A stretch of 64,000 bases of DNA from the NCBI RefSeq assembly GCF_010728155.1, contig NZ_AP022605.1, forward strand, positions 558,001 through 622,000. Reading direction: 5' to 3'. The notes under the pieces are model-generated. The model was not told where the DNA came from. It saw nothing but the letters and a program-made list of their open reading frames with translations, and ran no database searches. The position numbers were made by a program, and so were the translations under genes. Positions 1 through 9,478 of this stretch are shown piece by piece. This DNA is from Mycolicibacterium doricum. Its GTDB lineage: Bacteria; Actinomycetota; Actinomycetes; Mycobacteriales; Mycobacteriaceae. The first letter of the stretch is position 1. The number at the start of each line of letters is the position of its first letter.

Positions 1-1314
1 AAGGCTGCCGGCGGTCTTTCTGGATACCTGTTATTCGCACTGATAGCCCGTCAGTCCGGCGTGGAACAGTTCGGTATGTTCAGCGTACTTTTCAGTGCGG
101 CCATGATGGCCGGCATGGCAGGTTCGATGGGCCAGCAAGTCTTCCTCGTCAAGGAGATCCCGAAGGCACAGCACGCCGAAGACTCGCGTTTGGAGATGCG
201 AACCTATGCTTTCTCGTTTGTATCGACAGTGATTGGGTCGGCAATCGCCGGGATCGCATTTTATGCGGGCGCCACGATTTTTTATCCTGACGCCGCAGCC
301 TCGGTCGCTATAGGGGGCGCGCTGCTATCAATCACCTTCGCCGTTTCACAAACGACCCTAGGCGCCCTGAGGATACAGAATCGGGTGGTCTTGGCGGTCG
401 CAAGTCGCGACGTGATTTGGCGCATTGCTACAGCAATCGTTATCGCCTGCGTCCCCTGGTTGATGCCAACACACGCTGTAGACGCCGGTTCAGCCCTGGT
501 TGTAATGGGGGCAACGCTTCTCGTCATCGTCCTGTGGCATGCCATTATTCTCTCGCGGAAATTCAAGGTAAGGATATCTACTCGCGGGATCCTATCCCGA
601 CAATGGCTGCAATTGACGGCTGGCCTGACACTGGTTGCCGTCATTTCGAGCGCCGACCTCTATATCTTTTCCATTGCACTAGGAGTATTAGTTCCTCCGG
701 CGGAGGTCGGTCCATTCTTCGCGGCGATGAAAACCGTTGAGGTCATCAATCTACTTCTTATGTCGGTCGCTCTAGTGATGGGCCCACACATAGCCCGTGC
801 TATCGCAGCCAAGGACTTACGACGTGCTCAAGCAGAATGCAATACAGCAATCGTGGTTCAAGGTCTACCTTCTGTGTTCGCCTGCATCGCAGTTATCTAC
901 TTCGCGCAACAGCTTCTGGGATTATTCGATCCTATATTCGCGCAGCATGCCGATGTTCTGTACATTTTGACCGCGGGCGTATTAATCAACGCCCTCGCTG
1001 GCCCAACAGTACTCATGCTACAGCTCGTAGATTTACACTGGCGTCAGGTCGTGCTGCAGGGCGGCAGCCTCCTGGCTGCACTTACCTTACTTCCGGTCGC
1101 AGTAGACCACGCTGGTCTTGTAGGTGCAGCATACTGTTACACGCTATCGAAGTTGGCGTGGAATTTCGCCGCTGTCTTGTCATGCCGCAAACACGCAGGG
1201 ATTGATCCGTCCTGCTTCGGCGTGTTCGGATTCGGCGCCTTGAATTGTAGAGAGAGTTTACGCGAACTTTGCAACCGGTTAGCGAGAATTGTGAATGATA
1301 AGCACAAAATTTGA
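1..1314 (+). CDS. Polysaccharide flippase-like membrane protein (Wzx/MATE type), 5' end outside window
   Basis: The reading frame is open from the first base, so the gene starts upstream of the window; 437 residues are visible. The protein is almost entirely hydrophobic, with about 11-12 predicted membrane segments and no large soluble domain, as in the Wzx/oligosaccharide-flippase (polysaccharide biosynthesis) family. Such proteins flip lipid-linked repeat units across the cytoplasmic membrane. The next gene starts inside its last 20 bases, and a pyruvyltransferase-like and a glycosyltransferase gene follow, which supports a polysaccharide role. Codon use looks less GC-rich than the housekeeping genes further right. 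A different multidrug/lipid flippase function cannot be excluded from sequence alone. Confidence 0.75.
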   Translation, partial: KAAGGLSGYLLFALIARQSGVEQFGMFSVLFSAAMMAGMAGSMGQQVFLVKEIPKAQHAEDSRLEMRTYAFSFVSTVIGSAIAGIAFYAGATIFYPDAAASVAIGGALLSITFAVSQTTLGALRIQNRVVLAVASRDVIWRIATAIVIACVPWLMPTHAVDAGSALVVMGATLLVIVLWHAIILSRKFKVRISTRGILSRQWLQLTAGLTLVAVISSADLYIFSIALGVLVPPAEVGPFFAAMKTVEVINLLLMSVALVMGPHIARAIAAKDLRRAQAECNTAIVVQGLPSVFACIAVIYFAQQLLGLFDPIFAQHADVLYILTAGVLINALAGPTVLMLQLVDLHWRQVVLQGGSLLAALTLLPVAVDHAGLVGAAYCYTLSKLAWNFAAVLSCRKHAGIDPSCFGVFGFGALNCRESLRELCNRLARIVNDKHKI

Positions 1315-2632
1315 AACGAACACTGAACCGTCTACTTCGATCAAGGTGTACCGACTCACGGATGGCAACCGTCCAACGATACATCGCTTCTACGACACGT
1401 CACCGGTCAGCCCATCGGGTCGCTACATCGCTCTCACAGAATTTCCATATGACGACCGACTTCCGGTCCCAGGCGACCAAGCACGCGTTTTCGTGCTTGA
1501 CCTCGAGACCGCCGAAGAGGTGTATTCCACCCTCACGTCGGCGTGGGATACCCAGGTAGGCGCACACGCGCAATGGGGTGACACCGACGATGCACTCTAC
1601 TTCAACCGTTTAGACTCCGCAGACTGGAGTCCATATGGCGTTAAAGTCGACTTCATCGCACGTCGAGAGGATCGGCTCGATACCACCGTGTACATGGTTT
1701 CCCCGGACGGCAGCGCGGCACTGAGCCCATGTCTCCGACGAATCGGGATCACGCAGCCAGGCTATGGCGTAGTCGTGCCGACCGATCGAATCAAAACTAA
1801 CCGTGGCGCATCCGCAGAGGATGGACTCTACTCGACCGATACAGCATCTGGCCGCTCTCGGCTATTGATCAGCTTCGCCGATTTGATTAGCCAGGCAGGC
1901 ATCCGGCAGGGGCAGAGCCATTCATCCGGTGCTTTTTACGGCTTTCACACGAAATGGAACCCACAGGGCGACAGGGTGATGTTCATAGTGCGGTTCGCAC
2001 CCGATTCCGCACGAGTCGGAAAGACCGAGAACTATCTCTTCACCCTCGCCCCTGATGGACGGGACGTGGCGTTAGCGCTCGGGCCTGATGAGTGGGAAGG
2101 TGGTCATCACCCCAACTGGTGCCCCGACGGGCGGTCAATAGTAATGAACCTCATCTTCCCACGTCCCGCAGGGTGGCGGATGAGCTCGTCGACTCTTGCG
2201 GGCCGAATAGCACGCCGGCTGGGATTTCGCTACTTTCCCCGAGCTCGCCGACTGTCCTTCGTGAGGATTGATCACCGCGGCAGAGAGACTCGTATCCTTG
2301 CCCCCTCCAGCGTCGGATCCGGGCATCCCACCGTCGATCCTTCCGGAAAGCTCCTCATAACGGACGCATACCCGAGCGAAGAAGTCGCATTCGAGGACGG
2401 CACAGTCCCTATCCGTGCCATCGATATTGCCGCCGATGTAGAAACATGCCTGCTCCGCGTCAACACGCGACCGCAATTCGTGGGTCGCAATAATGAGTAT
2501 CGGATCGACCCTCACCCCGCTTGGGATCGGAGCGGCAAGATAATAACCTTCAACGGATCGAAGGACGGGTGTCGGTCGGTGTTCCTCGCAGATCTAAGCC
2601 CCTTCATCGACAACCTCCAATCGGACTCGTGA
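1295..2632 (+). CDS. TolB/PD40-like beta-propeller protein of the polysaccharide cluster
   Basis: A 445-residue protein with no signal peptide. Repeated motifs of the PD40/WD40-like beta-propeller type recur along the chain: SPSGRYIALTEF near the start, WNPQGDRVMF and HPNWCPDGRSIVM in the middle, and HPTVDPSGKLLITD and HPAWDRSGKIITFN near the end. These are blades of a TolB-like or oligogalacturonate-lyase-like fold. The ATG at 1295 lies inside the end of the flippase gene and the stop overlaps the next start, so translation is probably coupled. A role in handling or sensing the polysaccharide is an inference from context; no catalytic residues are obvious. Confidence 0.65.
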   Translation: MISTKFETNTEPSTSIKVYRLTDGNRPTIHRFYDTSPVSPSGRYIALTEFPYDDRLPVPGDQARVFVLDLETAEEVYSTLTSAWDTQVGAHAQWGDTDDALYFNRLDSADWSPYGVKVDFIARREDRLDTTVYMVSPDGSAALSPCLRRIGITQPGYGVVVPTDRIKTNRGASAEDGLYSTDTASGRSRLLISFADLISQAGIRQGQSHSSGAFYGFHTKWNPQGDRVMFIVRFAPDSARVGKTENYLFTLAPDGRDVALALGPDEWEGGHHPNWCPDGRSIVMNLIFPRPAGWRMSSSTLAGRIARRLGFRYFPRARRLSFVRIDHRGRETRILAPSSVGSGHPTVDPSGKLLITDAYPSEEVAFEDGTVPIRAIDIAADVETCLLRVNTRPQFVGRNNEYRIDPHPAWDRSGKIITFNGSKDGCRSVFLADLSPFIDNLQSDS

Positions 2633-3726
2633 ACCGCCCGACGTCGTTCCTCAGCGTAAAAACGCAGTTCGAGAACGCTGGTGACGCACTCATAAACCGC
2701 GAGTTGGTGCGGATCTGCTCCCGATTCTCGGACGTCGTTGTCGACACGAGTCGGTGCCCTGACGCCTTTCTAGCATCGATGCACCTCGAAGAATATTCTC
2801 CGCATGTCAAAAAAGCGCGGTCCGCGTCGCTATTCTTCACACTTGTACTCCAACGTGTCCTCAGAAGACCCGGTTACTACTTCCTGATTCCTGGAGGCTA
2901 TGTCGGCGAGAAACACGGTATACAACTACTTAGCTTGATAGCGAACACCGCCATTCTCGCTGGCATGAAGCTCCTCGGCGTGCGCGTGTGCCACGTGGGA
3001 GTGTCGTACGAACGACTCGGTTCCCGGCACGCACGAATACTGGCGTTGAGATCTCGCCTCATGCACTGTCTCCTCGCCAGGGATGCCAGTAGCCGCGCAT
3101 ATGCAGAGTCTTTGGGAATCAGGATCGATGGCCTCATACCTGACCTCGCGTTCGGCGCAGTTAGTTACCGATGCGACATCTCGGGCAACGAAGGTGTGGC
3201 ACTGTCTTTTCGCGTCGACCAAATGGATTCGCAACGTTCAGACGCCGAACTTCTTATTCGACATCTCGACGAGATCCTGCCAAAGTCGGCTGATTTCAAG
3301 TTCATTGCGCAGGTTCAACGGGATGCACCCTTCATGCATGAGCTCGCTATGCGCAAGTATCCATCAGGAAGGTCTTCGTCATTCCGCGCTACTTTCTCCG
3401 ACGCTGACGAAGCGTTGGACGCATACGCAGGCTGCAAGTACGTTTTGTCCAACCGCCTTCACGTACTTTTATTTGGCATGATTGCTGGGTGTGAGCCCAT
3501 CCCATGCGTCGACGAGACGGTGAATCGGAAGGTAGTTGGCATCTTTGATCTATTAGGCATTCGGCCTGTTCGAAGTACGGATATCCCTGAAGGTTTGGGA
3601 CGTAGCCTCTCTCAAGCAGGCAATCTAGGAAGCGTGCAAATTTCTTCAATCGTGGCGTCACAGGAGAGAGCTCTGCACAAGGCTTTCTCGGCCGTCTTCT
3701 GCAACAACGTATCGGAGGCTGTATGA
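2629..3726 (+). CDS. Polysaccharide pyruvyltransferase family protein
   Basis: A 365-residue protein read from GTG 2629, whose GTGA overlaps the stop of the previous gene; an earlier in-frame start exists but would lie deep inside that gene. The N-terminus has an NAGDALINREL motif like the G-N/x-x-GD opening of pyruvyltransferases, followed by PGGYVGEKHG, and the C-terminal part has SNRLHVLLFG, matching the R-x-H motif of the family (compare CsaB, WcaK and exopolysaccharide ketal pyruvyltransferases). The likely role is adding a pyruvate ketal from phosphoenolpyruvate to a sugar of the repeat unit in the cytoplasm. The exact acceptor is unknown. Confidence 0.7.
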   Translation: MNRPTSFLSVKTQFENAGDALINRELVRICSRFSDVVVDTSRCPDAFLASMHLEEYSPHVKKARSASLFFTLVLQRVLRRPGYYFLIPGGYVGEKHGIQLLSLIANTAILAGMKLLGVRVCHVGVSYERLGSRHARILALRSRLMHCLLARDASSRAYAESLGIRIDGLIPDLAFGAVSYRCDISGNEGVALSFRVDQMDSQRSDAELLIRHLDEILPKSADFKFIAQVQRDAPFMHELAMRKYPSGRSSSFRATFSDADEALDAYAGCKYVLSNRLHVLLFGMIAGCEPIPCVDETVNRKVVGIFDLLGIRPVRSTDIPEGLGRSLSQAGNLGSVQISSIVASQERALHKAFSAVFCNNVSEAV

Positions 3727-4715
3727 CCGGAGATGCTGACGTGATTCTTCCCTTGTTCTCAGTGGTTGTTCCTTGCTTCAATAGATCAGCCGAAGTGAAA
3801 CATACCCTGCACTCGATACGTGCGCAGACCATCGAAGAAAGCTTCGAGTGCATAGTCGTCGATGACGGTTCGACCGATGCGCAACAGTTGTGGGACACGG
3901 TGAAGTCCCTAGATGACTCTCGCTTCCGGTATGTTCGCCAATCCAACCAGGGCGGCGGTGCCGCGCGAAATACCGGCATCAAGCTAGCTCGAGGGCGCTA
4001 CATTGCCTTCCTGGATTCAGACGACGTTTTTCTTCCTCAGAAACTCGAGCGCGTTCGAAGTTTCCTGGAAGAAACCGGATGTGAAGCCGCGTACTCCCTC
4101 GCCTATGTCGATCGCGGTGTTCCGGGAAGCCTATGGCTCAAGCCCGACCGAGGCATACGCTCCAACGAGGATATGGGTGAGTATCTCTTCGTCTCCAACC
4201 AAGTTGTACAGACATCGACGATCGTAGTAACGACGGAGGTTGCGAGGAGAGTCATGTTTGATCCGACTCTGCGCAAAGGTCAGGATCTCGACTTCTGCGT
4301 ACGTGCGCATGCAGCGAATGTGCGCTTCACCATGATTGATGAGCCACTTATTATCTGGCGTGACGCTACGGAGATCGGGCGAACCTCACGGCATTCCGGC
4401 GCCTCCGGGCTCCTTGTCTGGCTGGACAAAAATCAGTCGCTACTCACTCGAAAAGCCTTTCTTGGGTACCGCGCGACTGTCGTAGCAGTGTTCCGTCCTA
4501 AATGGCAGTTTCCAGTCGTCGCTCGAGACTTGATTCTCGGCATGTTGATCGCGAGGGTTCCGATCCGAGTGACTTTGCGCCAATCACTTCGCTTTGCTCT
4601 ACCGCGATCGGTATACCGACGACTGGTCGACCTTGTCGTCAGGCTTCGCGGCAGGGCCCTCGACGACCACTCCGTTTCACCGATCCTGAACAGACGGTCG
4701 GCGCAGTCTTGTTGA
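3723..4715 (+). CDS. Glycosyltransferase family 2
   Basis: A 330-residue GT-A fold glycosyltransferase. Visible family motifs are SVVVPCFN near residues 13-20, DDGS at 47-50, GGGAARNTG at 77-85 and the metal/nucleotide-binding DSDD at 98-101. It would transfer a sugar from a nucleotide-sugar to a lipid-linked oligosaccharide on the cytoplasmic side. The ATGA start/stop overlap with the preceding gene places it in the same operon. It is the last intact gene before the insertion-sequence block, so the original operon may have continued past this point. The sugar specificity cannot be read from the sequence. Confidence 0.85.
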   Translation: MTGDADVILPLFSVVVPCFNRSAEVKHTLHSIRAQTIEESFECIVVDDGSTDAQQLWDTVKSLDDSRFRYVRQSNQGGGAARNTGIKLARGRYIAFLDSDDVFLPQKLERVRSFLEETGCEAAYSLAYVDRGVPGSLWLKPDRGIRSNEDMGEYLFVSNQVVQTSTIVVTTEVARRVMFDPTLRKGQDLDFCVRAHAANVRFTMIDEPLIIWRDATEIGRTSRHSGASGLLVWLDKNQSLLTRKAFLGYRATVVAVFRPKWQFPVVARDLILGMLIARVPIRVTLRQSLRFALPRSVYRRLVDLVVRLRGRALDDHSVSPILNRRSAQSC

Positions 4716-4752
4716 GTCACGGCGCGGCGGATTCGGCGAGTCTGCTTGTCGA

Positions 4753-6462
4753 CCTGGATCTTTCACGTAATTGGCAGTCGATGGGTGTCGTGAATGTGAA
4801 AGGTGCGCTGCCTCAAGGATAATCATGGTTTCCATGCCGTAGCTATCCGAGAAGGGAGCGCACCTGACAGATGCACGATAACAGTGATTGGTCGAAGAGT
4901 CTGCGTGTGGAGGTGCGCGGCGGCGATGTGGTCGGGCATGCCGGGAACGTGATTCCGCGGATGCTCGCCGACGCGACCGGACTTACCGAGGCGTTGTCGG
5001 CGGCGGTGTCGCGGCCGGAGGTGACCCACGACCGGGGCGCGGTGTGGCGCGACGTGGCGGTCGCGATCGCCGGCGGCGCGGAGAACCTGGCCGGGTCCGC
5101 GGTGCTGCGGGATCAGGGGCGACTGTTCGGGCCGGTCGCGTCGATCCCGACGATGTGGCGGTCGCTGAACGAACTCGACCACGCGGCGCTGGCGCGGATC
5201 GCGACGGCGCGCAACAAGACCCGGAACGGGTGTGGAGCTGATCGCGGCACGGCACGGCCGGATCCCGCCCGCGCACCTGCTACGGGGATCTGGGGCCGGT
5301 GATCGTGATCCGCATCGACGCCACCCTGGTCACCGCGCACTCGGACAAGGAGTGCGCGGCCGGGAACTTCAAGGGTGGCTACGGTTTCCACCCGTTGACG
5401 GCGTGGTGTGACAACACCGGGGAACTGCTGGCGATCATCGCGCGGAAGGGAAACGCCGGGTCGAACACCGCCGAAGACCACGTCGCGATCATCGACGCCG
5501 CGGTCGCGGCAATCCCGGCGCGGTGGCGGCCCAACCTGCTGGTCACCATCGACGGCGCCGGGTCCAGCCACGCCGTCATCGAGCACCTCACCGCGCTGAA
5601 CAACCGGCCGGGCTGGTCGGTGGCCTATTCGGTCGGGTTCGATCTGGACGAGCGGGCCCGCACCGCGATCGGCCACACCCCCGAGGATGTGTGCTCACCG
5701 GCGCTCGACCCGGCCGGCGATCCGCGCGAGGACGCTCAGGTGGCCGAGCTGACCGGGCTGCTGCGGGACTCCGCCGGCGGGGACCGGTTGGATGGCTGGC
5801 CCACCGACATGCGGATCCTGGTGCGGCGGGAGAAGATCGAGCACGGCACCCAACTGTCGCTGTTCGAACAACTCAACGGATACCGCTACCAGGTGACTGC
5901 CACGGCCACCCGCGGCGGGCAGGTGCAGCGGTTGCAGGCCCGCCACCGGGTGCACGCCCGCGTCGAGGGGTTCATCCGCAACGGCAAGGCGACCGGTCTC
6001 GCCAGGTGGCCGTCGGCGTCATTCGCCATCAACACCGCCTGGGTCACCGCCGCCGCCATCGTGATCGACCTGCTGTGCTGGACCCGGCTGCTGCTCCTCG
6101 ACGGGCCGCTGGTCAAGGCCGAGCCGCACACGCTGCGTTACCGGCTACTGCACGCCGCCGCCCGGCTCGTCTCCCACTCCCGCAAACTGATCCTGCGGAT
6201 CCCCGAAACCTGGCCCTGGGCGCAGGAATTCGCCGACGCGTTCAACCGCGTCCTGGCCATCCCCTGACGCACCGCGCCGTTGTCACGACGACCCCAAAGT
6301 GACGACCCCAAAGTAAGGAGCGAACCACCCACCGGGACCGTGGAACCCGGCGCCACCGCACGACACGCGGCGCCGAGACATACCCGGAACCATGAAATCA
6401 AGATCAAGACGGCCGGTCAGCAACCGCCACCGTCCAACCCGGCCTACCGTGAAATTCTGAGG
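4753..6462 (+). mobile_element. IS1380-family insertion sequence, 1710 bp, with inverted repeats and TCGA target duplication
   Basis: The left end CCTGGATCTTTCACG (4753-4767) and the complement of the right end CCTCAGAATTTCACG (6448-6462) match at 10 of 15 bases, including the outer CCT and the inner TTTCACG. The element is flanked on both sides by TCGA (4749-4752 and 6463-6466). A 4-bp duplication, about 1.7 kb length and a single transposase fit the IS1380 family. The transposase is frameshifted, so this copy is probably inactive unless a helper acts in trans. It inserted just downstream of the GT2 gene. Confidence 0.85.
4871..6267 (+). pseudogene. IS1380-family transposase, frameshifted
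   Basis: The N-terminal part (from ATG 4871, preceded by an AGAAGGGAG ribosome site) and the C-terminal part (from about 5270 to the stop at 6267) lie in different frames. Between them the expected sequence VELIAARHGRIPPA is in the third frame, so two single-base changes, near 5225 and 5270, are implied. DDE-type acidic residues of the family are visible in RIDATLVTAH and TIDGAGSSHA, and a later block reads GFIRNGKATGLARWPS. Without correction the product would stop after 143 residues, before the catalytic core. Programmed frameshifting is not known for this family, so decay or sequencing error is more likely. Confidence 0.85.
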
Positions 6463-6509
6463 TCGATTGCCGCGTTCATTGAGGTTGACCCCTGATGGTG
6501 GACACGGGG

Positions 6510-7399
6510 TCAGGCGGCTTGTGCCGTCTGATTGTGGCGGTCCTCGAACTCGACTGGGCTGATCATGCCGATCTTCGAGTGCCGTCGTCGGCGGTTGTAG
6601 ACCCGTTCGATCCAGTCGCCGACCGCCAGCCTAGCAGCAGCCTTGGTCGGCCAGGTGTAGCGGTTGTAGAACTCTGATTTCATTGTGCTCCAGAAAGATT
6701 CGGCCTGAGCGTTGTCCCAACACACCCCGGTCCGGCCGACCTATTGGGCGATGTCGTGAGCGCGGGCGAACCGGGCGAGCTGCCCGGAGGTGTACTGGGT
6801 GCCGCGATCGGCATGGAAGATGACCTGCCCTGGTAAGTGCCCGCGCATGGTGACCGCCATTGACAGCGCGGACTCCACCAGATCGGTGCGCAGGTGATCC
6901 TCCACCGCCCAGCCCAGGACCCGCCGCGAGCACCCGTCGCGGACCGCGCACAGAACAGCCAGCCCTCATCGGCGGCCAGGTAGGTGATGTCCGACGTCCA
7001 GACCTTGTCGAGCTCACCGCGGTCGAATCGGCGATCCACCAGGTCCTTGGGTCGATGCGCGTCCAGGTCGACGACCGTGGTGACCGGGGTGAACTGCCGC
7101 GGGGGTGATCCCGGCGATCTGCTGGCGCGGCGCATCGAGGCCGCCACCGTCTTGCGTGAGATCACTTCTCCGTCGTCGCGCAGATCGGCCAGGATCCGCG
7201 GTGAGCCGTACACCTGATCGGAGGCGTCGTGGAACCCCTTGACCTTCGCGTCGATGACCTCACGGCGCTGCTGGGCCGGCGAGGGCCCCGCCACCTGCGC
7301 CGCGCGCCACTTGTAGAAGCCCGACCGCGACACCTCCAACAGTGCAGTCATGCCGATCACCGTGAACTCGGCCTTCTCCGCCTCGATCAGCCGGTACAT
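6510..7399 (-). pseudogene. IS3-family transposase OrfB (integrase core), frameshift plus nonsense
   Basis: Starts at ATG 7399, three bases after the orfA stop. The N-terminal HTH_21-like region (LLEVSRSGFYKWRAAQ) and the start of the rve core (VWTSDITYLAADEGWLF) are in one frame. After that, near 6955, one base is missing and the core continues in another frame with VIFHADRGTQYTSGQ and then FWSTMKSEFYNR. In addition an in-frame TAG follows ARAHDIAQ, where related proteins have serine. The DDE triad is recognisable (D in SDITY, D in HADRG, E in AESFWST) but cannot be made as one protein. The copy is therefore dead. Confidence 0.85.
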
Positions 7400-7401
7400 C
7401 T

Positions 7402-7698
7402 CTACCGGTTCTGTTCGGAGGCGAAGAAGGCCGCGGCTTTTTTCAAAAACGCCCTGTCCAAACGTAATTCAGCATTCTCCTTGCGCAAGCGGTGCAGCTC
7501 TGCGCGTTCATCGTCATCGAGCACCTCGGGATTATCGGCTGCCAAGCGCGCTTTGGCCGCCGCGACCCACCGGCCGAGCAATTGTTCTCCAACGCCGATC
7601 TTCGCGGCGACGTGCGCGATCGGGCGTCCGGTATCGACGACCAGACGCACGGCCTGCTCGCGACACTCCGGGGTGTACTTCTTGCGGTTTCCCGACAC
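7402..7698 (-). CDS. IS3-family transposase OrfA
   Basis: A 98-residue helix-turn-helix protein of the HTH_Tnp_1 type: YTPECREQAVRLVVD near the start, HVAAKIGVGEQLLGRWV as recognition region, then a leucine-zipper-like coiled coil (LHRLRKENAELRLDRAFLKKAAAFF) that is typical of IS3 OrfA. It is intact and ends just before orfB. It binds the element's ends and, in intact IS3 elements, is also made as an OrfAB fusion by -1 frameshifting. With orfB broken, it can act at most as a repressor or a trans partner. Confidence 0.85.
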   Translation of the reverse strand: MSGNRKKYTPECREQAVRLVVDTGRPIAHVAAKIGVGEQLLGRWVAAAKARLAADNPEVLDDDERAELHRLRKENAELRLDRAFLKKAAAFFASEQNR

Positions 7699-7759
7699 GG
7701 GAACATCCTCCCCCGCAGGACCAGCAGTCCCGCGATCAGATGTCCACCTTCAGGGGTCA

Positions 7760-8129
7760 ACCCCATCATGGGACCGTTTGAGGTGGTTTGCACCGTCATG
7801 GGACCACCTGGTTTGCCGGTATGGCTTTTCGCAGTTGAGGGTGTAGAGGTGGTCGACAAGTCGCTGCGGGGGTAGGGGTGGAGGTCTTCCGATGCCCAGG
7901 ACTCCCGACATGGAGTCCGGGTCCCGGTCGGTATTTTTGTGGTTTGATCTGCGAGTTTCCGGCTGTGTCGTGTCGTGGTCCCGGGCCTCGTGCGAAATAA
8001 TGGATAGCTGTTGCTGGCGATCTGGGGTTGGTGGACGATGGCCGTGATGACCGCGCAGCCGCCGCTTCCGCTGACGCCGCGGAATGCCCGCCCGGTCGGC
8101 GCGGCTGCGGCGATCGTCGAGGACGACGC
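7760..8129. other. Gene-free spacer between two insertion sequences, with a repeated 10-mer
   Basis: No convincing gene. TCATGGGACC occurs at 7766-7775 and again at 7796-7805, a 30-bp period reminiscent of the multiple terminal binding repeats of IS21-type elements. It may be the stranded end of a lost element. The rest seems to be degraded sequence that includes the unrecognisable tail of the transposase to its right. Confidence 0.4.
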
Positions 8130-8944
8130 CGGTGTGCCGATGCTCGTGGTTGTACCAGTTGGTGAAGGTGTTCATGAATCGCCTTGCCCCACTGACTGAC
8201 CCGAAGCGTTCAGGAAATTGCGGCCCGTACTTCAATGTCTTGAACAGCGACTCCGAGTACGGGTTGTCGTTGGACCCGTGGCCGCGAATGCGACCGGATG
8301 ACCTCCAGATCGGCGAGCAGCGCGGCGACGGTCTTGCTGGTCATCGACGTTCCCCGGTCGGCGTGCACGATCTGCGGTACACCATGCCCCGTGAAGATCT
8401 GCTCCATCAGTTCCTTGGCCAGCACCCCGGATTCGTGGGCATGAACATCGACACCGACGATGTAGCGGGAGTAGATGTCGATCATCACGTAGGCATCGAA
8501 GTAGGTGCCCTTCACCGGCCCAGCGAGTTTGGTGATGTCCCAGCTGTACACCTGCCACGGAGCGGTCGCGACCAGCTCCGGGCACACCTTGGCCGGGTGC
8601 CGCGCCAGCCGGCGGCGTTCAGCGACTTGCTTGTTCTCGCGTAGTACCCGGTACATCGTGGACACCGAACACAGGTAGGTGCCCTCGTCGAGCAGCTGGG
8701 CGTAGATCTGCAACGGCGCGAGATCGACGAACCGGTCGCTGGTGAGCACCTCAAGGACCCGCCGCCGTTCCAGCTCGGTCAGCTTGTTGACCGGATCGGG
8801 CGCTGGTTGGGCCGCCACCGCGGGAGTGGGCGCGGTAGCGGCGGTGCGCCGCCGGTGCGCCGTCGAACGCACCATCCCGGTCAACCCCGCTGCCCGTCTC
8901 GTGGGCACACCGCCGGCGATCAGCAACACGTAGGTTTCGGTCAT
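8130..8944 (-). pseudogene. Second IS3-like transposase OrfB, frameshifted and truncated
   Basis: From ATG 8944 (overlapping the orfA stop as ATGA) the frame encodes an HTH/integrase-core transposase: VLLIAGGVPTRRAAGLTG, then YSWDITKLAGPVKGTYFDAYV, then VHADRGTSMTSKTVAALL. Near 8275 one base is missing: the expected NDNPYSESLFKTLKYGPQFP continues in another frame as far as NHEHRHTG near 8140. After that the usual C-terminus cannot be recognised, so it is either deleted or replaced. The DDE core acidic residues are still visible. No inverted repeats were found for this element, so its limits are only approximate. Confidence 0.75.
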
Positions 8945-9391
8945 CGCTTCTTGCGCTGCTCGTCGGAATCCGCTCTCTCGGAGAGAGTCTCCAAGAGAGC
9001 GTGCGCTTTTCCCATGATGTCCAGGGCGGCTTCGGTGGTGCTCAACCGCTTGCTCATTCGGGCGTTCTCCCGCCGCAGCCGAGCCATCTCGGCCTGCTCG
9101 GCGGTGAGTCTGCCGACCTTTTCACCGGGCTTCTTGCCTGCCAGCACCCCGGCGTCGCGCTGCTTGCGCCACGCGCAGATCAACGACGAATACCAACCCC
9201 TCACGCCGCAAATAGGCACCGCCGTCGCCGTGCTCGCACGCCTGCTCGTAGCCCTGCAAATGGGCCAGCTTCTCGGACGCTGTGAACACGCGACGCCGCC
9301 GCGGCCCGTCAGCTCTCGGGTGAGTCGGATCCATCCGTTCATTGTCGTTCACCGGGATAATCGTGGAGCTCGTCATGATGTGCCGATCCAT
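8941..9391 (-). pseudogene. OrfA of the second IS3-like element, frameshifted
   Basis: The N-terminal part (from ATG 9391, RRRRVFTASEKLAHLQGYE) and the C-terminal part (SLICAWRKQRDAGVLAG, then AEMARLRRENARMSKRL, a coiled coil) are in two frames, meeting near 9190 at AYLRREGLYSS. A one-base change is needed to join them. The product would be a helix-turn-helix DNA-binding OrfA of an IS3-type transposase. Its stop overlaps the orfB start. Confidence 0.75.
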
Positions 9392-9478
9392 ATCTCGCCC
9401 TGCGTCAGGCCGATTTGCTATGAACCACTGGACTCAACTCACCCTGACACGCAGAGCCCACCGGGGCCACCCGGCGGG

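Larger units (their letters stand above)
6486..7759 (-). mobile_element. IS3-family insertion sequence, 1274 bp, orfA/orfB type
   Basis: The ends are TGACCCCTGATGGTGGACA (6486-6504) and, read on the other strand, TGACCCCTGAAGGTGGACA (7741-7759): 18 of 19 bases match, and the element has the TG...CA termini usual for IS3. OrfA and OrfB lie on the minus strand. The bases outside the ends also pair (GGT on the left, ACC on the right), and no direct 3-4 bp duplication is visible, so this copy may have recombined after insertion. Its left end lies only 23 bp from the right end of the IS1380 element. Confidence 0.85.

Noticed and set aside
4502..4822. Frame spanning the end of the GT2 gene and the IS left end
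   Set aside because: Crosses the IS1380 boundary and has no resemblance to any family.
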